Origin: Acidobacteriota bacterium
GTDB taxonomy: Bacteria; Acidobacteriota; Terriglobia; UBA7540
Direction: 5' to 3'
Assembly (NCBI GenBank): GCA_003165615.1
Contig: PLWR01000470.1
Location: 264-9,926 of the forward strand
Length of the DNA stretch: 9,663 nucleotides
How positions within the stretch are numbered: the first letter of the stretch is position 1; each line of letters begins with the position of its first letter. This document shows positions 1 to 6,157 of the stretch, one piece after another. Under the pieces are notes generated by a model. That model was not told where the DNA came from, did not search any database, and saw only the letters and a list, made by a program, of their open reading frames with translations. The position numbers and the translations under genes were made by a program.

Positions 1-2
1 AG

Positions 3-86
3 CAATTGCAGCAAAAACACCAACAGGAGCAACAGCACTTGCAGCAGAGACAGCAGCCAGCGAACCGGGGGCCGTCCAGGAGGTAA
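3..86 (+). CDS. C-terminal end of a Q-rich protein (partial)
   Basis: The third forward frame is open from the window edge to a TAA at 84-86 and encodes 27 residues. They begin QLQQKHQQEQQHLQQRQQ and end in the basic tail NRGPSRR. A Gln/His-rich, probably coiled or disordered C-terminus of this kind is common at the end of secreted FecR/DUF6600-like proteins of Acidobacteria and relatives, but the defining domain lies outside the window and that family suggestion is an inference. A short inverted repeat, AGGAGG at 78-83 and CCTCCT at 90-95 with a 6-nt loop, overlaps the stop. No T-tract follows it, so it is at best a weak terminator. The other forward frames are also open here, so the frame choice rests on composition and on the neat stop. 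Confidence 0.45.
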   Translation, partial: QLQQKHQQEQQHLQQRQQPANRGPSRR

Positions 87-115
87 GATCCTCCTCCGAC
101 GTGAAAGCCCTAATC

Positions 116-141
116 GTTCATTGAACAGGCCTTCATTGAAC
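116..141. repeat. Tandem copies of the near-palindrome TTCATTGAAC
   Basis: TTCATTGAAC occurs at 117-126 and again at 132-141, a 15-bp period. Each copy contains the inverted halves TTCA and TGAA around the centre, and the first is extended by a G to GTTCA-T-TGAAC (116-126). Two identical dyads side by side could bind a dimeric regulator. They lie 30 nt after the Q-rich ORF and about 310 nt before the next gene. Function is unknown. Confidence 0.35.
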
Positions 142-258
142 GAGCATTGCGGGACGAGAAGCCGCCGCAGTAACGGCAAGATTTTGGCTTGGATCAGACT
201 GGGATGTAATACTGCGGGGTTACCCTCAGACGCTATTTACATGCCTCTTCTACCCCAT

Positions 259-288
259 TTCGTGTACAGGATACACGAATTCGTGTAT
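259..288. promoter_or_regulatory. Operator-like palindrome with three TTCGTGTA half-sites
   Basis: TTCGTGTA (259-266), its inverse TACACGAA (272-279) and TTCGTGTA again (280-287) form two overlapping inverted repeats. The right-hand pair is part of a perfect 18-bp palindrome, ATACACGAATTCGTGTAT, at 271-288. The two dyad centres (about 269 and 279.5) are 10.5 bp apart, one helical turn, which would put two dimers on the same DNA face. This is typical geometry for a repressor or autoregulator site, but I do not recognise the regulator. The nearest downstream gene is the small secreted protein at 454-639. Confidence 0.5.
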
Positions 289-453
289 TACGATGGGCTC
301 AAGTCTGGCCCCATCCGTCGACGACATGCACTGACTAATTTTAACTTACGGTATTTCAGTTACTTGGCACCATCCAGCGCAATTACGGAGAAATGGCCCC
401 TGCCTTGCCTCTAAGAGAAGAGAAAGTAATTCATTAGGAGGTCTAGACCTAAC

Positions 454-639
454 ATGAAGAAAATCTTGATAATGCTGTTCACGCTCGCGGTTGCGTTCTC
501 GCTGGCTATGCCGGTGTTCGCGCAGGACACCTCTACTCAGACGACTACGACAAAGACTGAGAAGAAGAAGAAGACGCCGAAGGTGAAGAAGTCGAAGAAG
601 ACGGAAAAGACCACCACCACGACCACTCCCGCTCAGTAA
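454..639 (+). CDS. Small secreted Lys/Thr-rich protein
   Basis: A 61-aa protein of unknown function. Residues 1-23 form a clear Sec signal peptide: MKK, a hydrophobic core, then MPVFA before a probable cleavage at AQ. The mature part is about 37 residues of Lys and Thr in runs (TTTTKTEKKKK, KKSKKTEKTTTTTT) ending in PAQ, so it is strongly basic and probably disordered. It has no Cys. A perfect AGGAGG at 436-441 lies 12 nt before the ATG, and the palindrome GGTCTAGACC (440-449) overlaps its end and could modulate initiation. A strong terminator follows 50 nt downstream, so this looks like a monocistronic unit. A periplasmic polycation binding cell wall, LPS or polyphosphate is a speculative role. 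The gene is very likely real because signal peptide, ribosome-binding site and terminator agree. Confidence 0.75.
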   Translation: MKKILIMLFTLAVAFSLAMPVFAQDTSTQTTTTKTEKKKKTPKVKKSKKTEKTTTTTTPAQ

Positions 640-690
640 CCTTCGCTCCTGCTTTTCCCGGTCTGGGTAAGATCTCAGGCTGTAATTCTC

Positions 691-726
691 AAGCCCCCGC
701 ACTCACAGGCGGGGGCTTTGCTTTTG
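691..726 (+). terminator. Rho-independent terminator
   Basis: The stem AAGCCCCCGC (691-700) pairs perfectly with GCGGGGGCTT (709-718) around an 8-nt loop, and the interrupted T-run TTTGCTTTT follows at 717-725. It ends the transcript of the small secreted protein. From here to 886 I see no gene. Confidence 0.85.
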
Positions 727-886
727 GGGGTGACCCTTTATGGGCGCACGATCAGTGGCCGGCAAGCCACCCGTCCGCAAGGGACACATAAACCATGCTG
801 CAAACTTGTCAAACCCGCGGGCTGCCTTAGCAATCCAGGTTTGCGCCAGCCACGCATCGCGCTCCCGCCCTGGAACAGGACCACCC

Positions 887-1084
887 TCACCCTATATGCC
901 CGATGTGCATCGTGGAGATGGAATGCATGAGTCCAAAGGTATTCAGGAGCCACACGACTACACAAATGACCACTACAGCATTCAGGATCGCCTTGATGGA
1001 GCCCGCCATCGGAATGAAGCTGTTGACGAGCCAGAGAAGAACCCCAACCACGATCAGGGCAATTGCGATTTGAATTAAAGGCAT
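887..1084 (-). CDS. Thivi_2564-type small membrane protein
   Basis: A 65-aa inner-membrane protein with two helices: residues 3-24 (IQIAIALIVVGVLLWLVN) and about 31-50 (IKAILNAVVVICVVVWLLN). They are joined by a short loop containing FIPMAGSIK. The MPLIQ start, the WLVNxFIPM loop and the second WLLNxFG helix match what I remember of the Thivi_2564 family, found in many environmental bacteria and usually without an assigned role. The C-terminus carries a Met/His-rich tail (MHSISTMHIGHIG). An AGGAGG ribosome-binding site precedes the ATG at good spacing. The stop codon of the upstream 77-aa gene lies inside that site, which implies an operon with coupled translation. Function remains unknown. 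Confidence 0.8.
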   Translation of the reverse strand: MPLIQIAIALIVVGVLLWLVNSFIPMAGSIKAILNAVVVICVVVWLLNTFGLMHSISTMHIGHIG

Positions 1085-1096
1085 GATCTAATCCTC

Positions 1097-1330
1097 CTAA
1101 TTTTGCTTTTGGAGGCGGGCCCAGGGGCCCGCTCCCCGTTTCCCAGTGTTGAATATTGCCTGCGGTTTCTCTGCCATGGCTGGAGCGATGCAGTCCCCTA
1201 GAACGAGGGAGAAGCCAAGGCGCTTGGCCTGATCAGCCATGATCTGGCCGAAGATAAAATTGCCCTGGAGGTAAACCCACAGGTCGACCTGAGCGGTTTC
1301 GAGGTTCGACAAGTCATAGTCAGGAGCCAT
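1097..1330 (-). CDS. Hypothetical 77-aa protein, coupled to the Thivi_2564-type gene
   Basis: I do not recognise this protein. It starts MAPDYDLSNLETAQVDLW and ends GPWARLQKQN. It is soluble, with mixed charge and one Cys in LGDC, and has no signal peptide or membrane helix. The frame stays open upstream to another ATG at 1387. The start at 1330 is preferred because GGAGAGGGG lies directly before it, whereas 1387 has no comparable site. Its TAG stop (1097-1099) is embedded in the TAGGAGGA ribosome-binding site of the next gene, an arrangement typical of true operon partners and the best evidence that this ORF is translated. The imperfect inverted repeat at 1398-1462 lies just upstream and might act as an operator. 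Confidence 0.55.
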   Translation of the reverse strand: MAPDYDLSNLETAQVDLWVYLQGNFIFGQIMADQAKRLGFSLVLGDCIAPAMAEKPQAIFNTGKRGAGPWARLQKQN

Positions 1331-1397
1331 TTTCCCCTCTCCAATTCGCCCTTCGATACTTGTTATCGTGGGCGGCCATGTAACCACACTTTAAGGT

Positions 1398-1462
1398 GAG
1401 CGTACTTGTCCTGGCACACGATCATCGTATCGGCCAGGACCTGGTTCAGTACTTGCACGCTC
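1398..1462. repeat. Extended imperfect inverted repeat
   Basis: The inner arms GTCCTGGC (1408-1415) and GCCAGGAC (1433-1440) are perfect. Between them sits a small dyad, ACGAT-C-ATCGT (1418-1428). Outer arms GAGCG/CGCTC and GTACT/AGTAC continue the symmetry with gaps. The element lies between the DUF3309-like gene and the 77-aa gene, both read leftwards. It could be a 3' hairpin of the first transcript or a regulator site for the second. There is no T-tract, so a classic terminator is unlikely. Confidence 0.45.
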
Positions 1463-1509
1463 GACTACGTCTTATGAGTTCTTACCTTCTCCCGGTTTCA
1501 GATCGAACC

Positions 1510-1677
1510 TCACGCGGACAGACGGAGTCCGCTGAACAGGTACAAGAGCACCAGAACGATCAGGACCACCCCGACGATCCCGATGCCTCCGCCCGAACCC
1601 CATCTCCGGTATCCGTAATAACCGCCGCCGCCGCCAAATGCGAGCAACAAAACGACAATCAGCAGAATCAGTAACAT
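1510..1677 (-). CDS. DUF3309-like small membrane protein
   Basis: A 55-aa protein. The N-terminal helix MLLILLIVVLLLAF is followed by a Gly stretch and the aromatic/basic segment YYGYRRWG. Then come SGGGIGIVG and a second hydrophobic helix, VVLIVLVLLYLF. The layout of a short helix, a W/G-rich loop and a second V/L-rich helix fits the DUF3309 family of tiny membrane proteins, though the glycine-rich loop is longer than I expect. The ribosome-binding site AAAGGAG sits 6-7 nt before the ATG. A promoter of the shared TGAGC module lies about 210 nt upstream (1887-1951), giving an unusually long leader of roughly 200 nt. Such proteins often accompany envelope-stress genes in genomes, and their molecular role is unknown. 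The opposite-strand open frame here (1396-1674) has no recognisable features. Confidence 0.75.
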   Translation of the reverse strand: MLLILLIVVLLLAFGGGGGYYGYRRWGSGGGIGIVGVVLIVLVLLYLFSGLRLSA

Positions 1678-1886
1678 GGCAATCTCCTTTCAGCTCCGGA
1701 TCGGCTTCGCTCCCGGTCTGACTCGCTTGGGGGAAGCCACCGGCTCGCTGTATTTTGAACCATCAATCATTAACCTATAGGCACTGACGCCGGTTCGAAA
1801 TCCATTGCGCTCTCATGATCTATTTCTCTTTTCCCTGCTACCTTTCAGGTGGCGATTTCATCAGACGGAGCCCTCGTAGCACACTG

Positions 1887-1951
1887 CTTATATCCTGGAA
1901 TGAATCCTGTTTCAGTCCCGTACTGCTCACACCTTAGGTCAAAATTGCTCA
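1887..1951 (-). promoter_or_regulatory. TGAGC-module promoter, copy A
   Basis: Read on the minus strand: TGAGCA (1951-1946), 16 nt, TGAGCA (1929-1924), 8 nt, -35 CTGAAA (1915-1910), 17-nt spacer, -10 TATAAG (1892-1887). The arrangement is identical, base for base in spacing, to copies at 6158-6222 and 9440-9504. With a start near 1880 the two boxes would be centred near -47 and -69, where an activator would sit. The first gene downstream is the DUF3309-like protein. The region also separates that gene from the divergent secreted protein at 2079. Confidence 0.6.
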
Positions 1952-2078
1952 CCCAAGTTTTGCGACGGGGAAATGCACGCAGGGAATGAACAAATCAATA
2001 CACGAGAGTGTTCCCTATTGAGCAGACATCTGTCTTGGGCTTCCGTCATGCTGCGTAGTGGGGAGGTGAGTAACCGCT

Positions 2079-2657
2079 ATGAGCAAGACCAGGAAGACGA
2101 TCCGTTTCACATTAGGGTCAGCGTCTTTTGCGCTACTCTCATTACTGGCTACCGGAGCTCTACGAGCACAAGAAATCCGGCACATTGCGGAACCGAACCA
2201 GTCCGTAAGAATGGGCCGGGGTGGGTACGTCTGCGAGGGTCAACTCACGCACACTTCGATCGATGATGCCCATGACTGGACCTATGAAATGGTCCAATGC
2301 ACCGGTCCGATCTACAGCTCCAACGATTACACGGCCCTGCATGCGAAACTCAGCCACGATGAGTTGGTAAAACTGAACGTAGCTCTGGATCGGCTGAACG
2401 CTACCAGCAGCGATACCCAGGATGTCCTCAATAAAGAAGTGCAGGCGTTCAATAGTGACCTCAGAGCGGCGATTGAAGAGCGCTTTCGTGATCTCCCGAA
2501 TGAGATTCTGCTATCGCCGGCCATCCAGAACCTCAAGAAAAGTTTGATGGAGTACGTCGATCAAAGATTGCCCAGGATACCCCCGAAAAATCCACCCGCT
2601 CCGCGGTCTACGACGCCGGCCAACGGCCAGCCAAGCCCGGCCCCGAACCAACCCTGA
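2079..2657 (+). CDS. Secreted hypothetical protein with Pro-rich tail
   Basis: A 192-aa protein I cannot assign to a family. Residues 1-31 form a Sec signal peptide (MSKTRKTIRF, a hydrophobic core ending LLATGALRA, cleavage before QE). A short N-terminal domain (about 32-80) carries two cysteines, C52 in YVCEG and C74 in VQCTG, which could form a disulfide. Residues 85-162 are predicted helical and charged (HAKLSHDELVKLNVALDRLN ... IEERFRDLP ... KKSLMEYVDQ). The last 30 residues are Pro/Ala-rich and disordered. GGGGAGGT (2060-2067) lies 11 nt before the ATG, slightly far but convincing. It is divergent from the DUF3309-like gene and followed by the palindromic element at 2752-2906. A periplasmic or surface location is the only safe inference. 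Confidence 0.7.
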   Translation: MSKTRKTIRFTLGSASFALLSLLATGALRAQEIRHIAEPNQSVRMGRGGYVCEGQLTHTSIDDAHDWTYEMVQCTGPIYSSNDYTALHAKLSHDELVKLNVALDRLNATSSDTQDVLNKEVQAFNSDLRAAIEERFRDLPNEILLSPAIQNLKKSLMEYVDQRLPRIPPKNPPAPRSTTPANGQPSPAPNQP

Positions 2658-2751
2658 CATCAAGGGGGCCTGTTCCGGTTTAACCCGCTAGATTGAAGTC
2701 ACTTTCAGAAGGCCTCTGAAGGAACAGAACAGTGCGCATCTGCCAAGTGAC

Positions 2752-2906
2752 CCCCTCACCCGGCCCGCTTCCCGATGAAGTGCATCGGGACAGCGGGCCA
2801 CAGCGGGCTTCTCCCCCAAGGGGGAAAGGGCTGGCGCAGAAACACGCGGGAAAGCGGCCCTCTCCCTTGGGGAGAGGGTGGCGAGCGTAGCGAGCCGGGT
2901 GAGGGG
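2752..2906. repeat. MITE/REP-like palindromic intergenic element
   Basis: The ends are perfect 13-bp inverted repeats, CCCCTCACCCGGC (2752-2764) and GCCGGGTGAGGGG (2894-2906). Inside are two independent hairpins. GGCCCGCT/AGCGGGCC (2762-2769/2792-2799) encloses CCCGAT/ATCGGG. CCCTCTCCC/GGGAGAGGG (2858-2866/2870-2878) has a 3-nt loop. GCGAGCGTAGCGAGC at 2881-2895 matches a string that recurs in intergenic elements of many bacterial genomes. There is no coding potential. It fills the gap between the secreted-protein gene and the 3' end of the penicillin-binding-protein gene and may end both transcripts. Mobility by a host transposase is an inference from family knowledge. Confidence 0.75.
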
Positions 2907-3020
2907 TTCTTTCCGTCGCAGTGAGGTTAGGACCCCGGGCAAACTTCGGAATCCGCGTTTACACCCGAAGGTCACTGACCGTGTCTGTTCAGCATGGCTC
3001 ACGTATATGAACTGAGCTGT

Positions 3021-5426
3021 TCATTCCGGCTTGAGCTGGCTCTGCGGCCCCAAAGCTATTTTCGTCGGTTCTTCCTGAACTGGAGGGAACGGCTCCGTGC
3101 CCGCAATGAACACCTCGCTGTGAGTCGAAACCGGATCGGCGGTCGCTACAAGGTTGGTAAGATTGTCAATTGCAGCCGTTTCGATTCCATACGGCTGAAT
3201 AAACGGCTGTGAAGTTTTGTAAGTGGGTAAGCCGGTAGTCCGCTTCATGAATTCTGTCCAGACGGGCAGAGCTGACTGTGCCCCGGTGAGATCCAGGTCG
3301 CGGTCGTCGTCGTACCCGACCCAAACCACCGCGAGCAGGTTCGAGGTGAATCCGGCAAACCAGCCGTCATGTGAAGTGCCTGTCTTCCCCGCGGCCGGAA
3401 GCCTAAATCCACGGGCCCTCACGCCCGCCCCCGTGCCGTTGTTGATCACGCTTTCAAGGAGACTCACCATGAGATAACTGACGCGCGAGTCAAGCACTCG
3501 GTGGGCAGTGACAGGAATATCCCAAACGACGTGGCCCTCGGCATCGGCGACGGCCACAATGCACCGGGGTGGGACGTACTCACCGCGGTCAGCGAAAATC
3601 GTATAGGCCCCCGCGACTTCCAGTGGCGTCGCGACGTAAGCGCCCAGTGCGATGGCGGGCGTCGCCTCCAGTTGATCGTTAAAGCCAGCCGTGACGGCAA
3701 GGTCACGCACCTTGCGGTAACCGACCATCTCGGCCAGGCGCACGGCAGGCACATTGAGGGAGTAGGCCAACGCCTGCCGGACGGTTACCGAGCCGTGATA
3801 TTCCGCGTGGTAATCTTTGGGCGCGTAGGGCCGATTGGAAAATTCGAACGTGGTGGGTTCATCCGGCAGAATCGTGGCGGGCGTGACGAGAGGTCTTGAG
3901 CCGTCCACACCCGAGTTCAGGGCCGCCGCATACACGAAAGGCTTGAACGACGAACCGGGCTGGCGACGGGTCAAAACGTGATTCAACTGGCTCTCATTGT
4001 AGGCGCGACCGCCGATGAGGGCCTTGACGTCGCCGGTGCTGGGGTCCAGAACCACCATGGCGACTTGCGGCAGGACCGAATCCGGAGGGGAGTTTTTCTT
4101 GCGTGCCCTCTCCTTCTTAACTTGCCCGTCCAGTTCGATCAAACCGGCGCTCGCACCCACCGTGGCCGCTTGTTGGACATCAAGATCAAGCGTAGTGTAA
4201 ACGCGATAGCCTTTTGAAAGCAGATCGGACTCGGAGAACTGTGTGCGCAGTTGTGCCTTCACCATATCCACAAAATAGGCCTGCTGGCTGGCTTCGACGG
4301 GCTGATCAGTTAATCGGAGGGGAGCCACCGAGGCCTGTTTGAATTCACCGGCGCTGATAAAGCCTGCCTCCCGCATCCGCCCTAATACAAAATTTCGACG
4401 CTCGGCGGCGCGCTCCGGATGTTGGTACGGCAGGTAGAGATTCGGACCGCGAATCAGCCCGGTCAAGAATGCCGCCTCAGGAAGTGTGAGGGTGCTGAGG
4501 TCCTTGTTAAAGTAGACCGAAGCCGCTTCGCCGAATCCATAGATAGAAAAACTGTCACGCTGGCCGAGATAAACCTGGTTCGCGTAAAGGACGAAGATTT
4601 GTTCCTTGGTCAACCGGTGCTCAAGGATCATCGCGAAAAAGACTTCCGCCAGTTTTCGCCGGATGGTGCGACGCGGCGTCAAGAAAAGATTTCGCGCGAG
4701 CTGCATGGTCAGCGTACTGCCACCCTGTAGCCTCTTGTCCGAGCGGAGATCGGCGATGGCGGCGGCAACCATGCGGAGAGAATCCACGCCGTGGTGCGAA
4801 TAAAATCGATGGTCCTCGGTGGCGAGAATGGCATCCACCAGCGCCTTGGGGAGGTCCGGGTAGCGAATCAGGCGACGCTTGGCACGGCTTTGGCCAAAGA
4901 GGGTCGTGATGGGTTCAGGCTCCAGCCAATAGGTCTTCAATTCGGTCATATTGTCGAGCGCGGTCATCGACACGAGACGATCATTCTTGAATTCCAGCCT
5001 CACCGGACCTTCGGACATTTGGCCGTTTCGGAAGAAAGATTCGGGGCCCGGGCGTATTTCCAGCATATTACCCGACACGGTAAAGCTTCCGAGACCTCGG
5101 ACATTTTGGCCTTCCGTGTAGCCGGCCTTTCGTAGTTGCAACATGATACTGCCCGCAACCGAGGCTTGACCAACTTGCAATTCACTGGGGGCAGCCAGAA
5201 TTACCGCGGGATTGCCGAAAACGTTCCCACCCAATCGGGCATCAATGATCCGCGAGAAATGCAGGTAAAAATGGACAAAAACACCAGCCACCATCGCCAT
5301 AATCAGGAATATGATCAGTCCGGCCCCGACCAGGAATTTCTTCCATGGCGGTGGCCGGGGAGAGGCTAAGGTTGTGTGTGGTTCCTGGCCCCTTGAGGGA
5401 GTGGACGCGTCCGCAAGTTGATACAT
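3021..5426 (-). CDS. mrcB: Class A penicillin-binding protein, PBP1B type
   Basis: A bifunctional peptidoglycan synthase of 801 aa, the usual length for this class. It polymerises lipid II (glycosyltransferase) and cross-links peptides (DD-transpeptidase) in the periplasm. Residues 1-30 are a Pro-rich cytoplasmic tail and 31-53 the membrane anchor. Residues about 70-155 resemble the UB2H domain of PBP1B (PAVILAAP ... LEIRPGP). The GT51 domain shows EDHRFYSHHG with catalytic E204, GGSTLTMQLARN from 235, RRKLAE with E261, and LYANQVYLG. The transpeptidase domain has nucleophile S492 in SSFK, SLN at 556-558 and KTGT at 681-684. All catalytic motifs are present and no frameshift is seen. The start ATG at 5426 follows AAGGA/GGAG. 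The hairpins at 5444-5520 lie in the leader. PBP1B rather than PBP1A is chosen for the UB2H-like segment; the symbol is by analogy. Opposite-strand open frames in this span are shadows. Confidence 0.95.
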   Translation of the reverse strand: MYQLADASTPSRGQEPHTTLASPRPPPWKKFLVGAGLIIFLIMAMVAGVFVHFYLHFSRIIDARLGGNVFGNPAVILAAPSELQVGQASVAGSIMLQLRKAGYTEGQNVRGLGSFTVSGNMLEIRPGPESFFRNGQMSEGPVRLEFKNDRLVSMTALDNMTELKTYWLEPEPITTLFGQSRAKRRLIRYPDLPKALVDAILATEDHRFYSHHGVDSLRMVAAAIADLRSDKRLQGGSTLTMQLARNLFLTPRRTIRRKLAEVFFAMILEHRLTKEQIFVLYANQVYLGQRDSFSIYGFGEAASVYFNKDLSTLTLPEAAFLTGLIRGPNLYLPYQHPERAAERRNFVLGRMREAGFISAGEFKQASVAPLRLTDQPVEASQQAYFVDMVKAQLRTQFSESDLLSKGYRVYTTLDLDVQQAATVGASAGLIELDGQVKKERARKKNSPPDSVLPQVAMVVLDPSTGDVKALIGGRAYNESQLNHVLTRRQPGSSFKPFVYAAALNSGVDGSRPLVTPATILPDEPTTFEFSNRPYAPKDYHAEYHGSVTVRQALAYSLNVPAVRLAEMVGYRKVRDLAVTAGFNDQLEATPAIALGAYVATPLEVAGAYTIFADRGEYVPPRCIVAVADAEGHVVWDIPVTAHRVLDSRVSYLMVSLLESVINNGTGAGVRARGFRLPAAGKTGTSHDGWFAGFTSNLLAVVWVGYDDDRDLDLTGAQSALPVWTEFMKRTTGLPTYKTSQPFIQPYGIETAAIDNLTNLVATADPVSTHSEVFIAGTEPFPPVQEEPTKIALGPQSQLKPE

Positions 5427-5443
5427 GATCCTTCATCTCCTAT

Positions 5444-5520
5444 CGCGCTTGCTTTAGCGCGGCCGAGAACCAAGAGGGGCCGCGCCGTCGGCCCCTGGGA
5501 AGTTCCAGAGGGCCGGAACT
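5444..5520 (-). promoter_or_regulatory. Three consecutive hairpins upstream of the PBP gene
   Basis: Three perfect stems follow each other just upstream of the PBP start codon. They are AGTTCC/GGAACT (5501-5506/5515-5520), AGGGGCCG/CGGCCCCT (5475-5482/5489-5496) and CGCGCT/AGCGCG (5444-5449/5456-5461). The last is about 10 nt from the ribosome-binding site. If the promoter is upstream of 5520 they form a structured 5' leader. None has a T-tract, so attenuation is speculative. The remaining bases to 5638 show nothing clear. Confidence 0.4.
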
Positions 5521-5638
5521 GGTTAGCGGAACCTATCGAGACCTTACGCCCACCACTTTGAACGAAGCGTTAAAAGAACCCCCGTTACGATGATGCAACT
5601 CCATCGGGCTGTTTCGCTGGCATCCTACCCAATTTTGT

Positions 5639-5668
5639 CGAAACAAAAGTGCCGCCGCGGCCGGCTTT
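5639..5668 (-). terminator. Possible terminator of the 135-aa secreted protein gene
   Basis: On the minus strand, right at the stop codon, AAAG and CTTT flank a very GC-rich core containing GCCG-gccg-CGGC, and a T-rich stretch (ACTTTTGTTT) follows. The stem has bulges, so this is weaker than the terminator at 691-726. Confidence 0.3.
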
Positions 5669-6074
5669 ACGGCATTTGTTTATACCTTGGAGCCGCCACA
5701 ATCGACTTCAACGATACCGGCTGGACCATACTCGTGGCGGGCACAGCCGATGACCCATTCGTTCCCATGATGGCGCTGTAAACGACGGCGTTTCCAGTTT
5801 TCATGCGATGAACCCCGGCATCGCGAACCGGTGCGATCTTCGACCTGGTCGCCCTCGACTTTTCTAACCCACTCAAATCTGCGTGGACCGAGGCTTTCAA
5901 TTGCATGAACCTTTCAGCTTCTTTGAAGTCGTTAAGACTCTCCTGGCACTCTTTGAATCCGGAGCTGCATTTACTTTTTCCCAAAGTCTGCGGGTTGCTT
6001 TGGGGAGCTGGTCCGGCGGCAGAGAATGCGGCGGAGAAACTCAAAATGAGGCACGCCAAAGACAACTTTTTCAT
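5667..6074 (-). CDS. Small secreted protein of unknown function
   Basis: A 135-aa protein not recognised as a known family. Residues 1-21 form a Sec signal peptide (MKKLSLACLILSFSAAFSAAG). After it are two cysteines, C36 and C43, in KSKCSSGFKEC, a helical charged segment (ESLNDFKEAERFMQLKASVH, about 46-64) and a less structured C-terminal half. The frame stays open upstream to 6155, but that extension would start inside the promoter copy B region, and the signal peptide begins exactly at 6074, so 6074 is chosen. The ribosome-binding site is modest (AGGGG, 8 nt upstream). Promoter copy B starts transcription near 6151, about 76 nt before the ATG, tying this gene to the same putative regulon as the DUF3309-like gene and the stress cluster. 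Periplasmic or outer-surface location is inferred. Confidence 0.7.
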   Translation of the reverse strand: MKKLSLACLILSFSAAFSAAGPAPQSNPQTLGKSKCSSGFKECQESLNDFKEAERFMQLKASVHADLSGLEKSRATRSKIAPVRDAGVHRMKTGNAVVYSAIMGTNGSSAVPATSMVQPVSLKSIVAAPRYKQMP

Positions 6075-6157
6075 ATGAAACCCCTGTCGCTCGCAAAGCC
6101 GGGAGGGCGCCCCGCCGCTCCCGCACCGAGTCCCGGACGGCAGCTCGATGCACACTG

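Larger units (their letters stand above)
87..453. other. Gene-free leader region with symmetric repeats
   Basis: This 367-nt stretch lies upstream of the 454-639 gene. Open frames crossing it give low-quality translations without a ribosome-binding site. It does contain the tandem TTCATTGAAC repeat at 116-141 and the three-half-site operator-like palindrome at 259-288. I could not fix a convincing -35/-10 pair. One weak possibility lies downstream of the palindrome, around CTGACT at 332-337. Confidence 0.4.

Noticed and set aside
121..414. 97-codon plus-strand open frame in the left gap
   Set aside because: TTG start without ribosome-binding site, no recognisable domain, and it runs across the operator-like repeats.
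740..1078. 112-codon plus-strand open frame
   Set aside because: Antisense to the Thivi_2564-type gene, which has a good ribosome-binding site and clear helices.
1396..1674. 92-codon plus-strand open frame, Asp/Gln-rich
   Set aside because: Antisense shadow of the DUF3309-like gene; no ribosome-binding site of its own.
2688..3002. 104-codon minus-strand open frame
   Set aside because: Lies across the palindromic element; the translation is a by-product of its repeats.
5676..5692. A further TATAAACA string resembling the module -10
   Set aside because: It is the coding end of the 135-aa protein and has neither a -35 at 17 bp nor TGAGC boxes.
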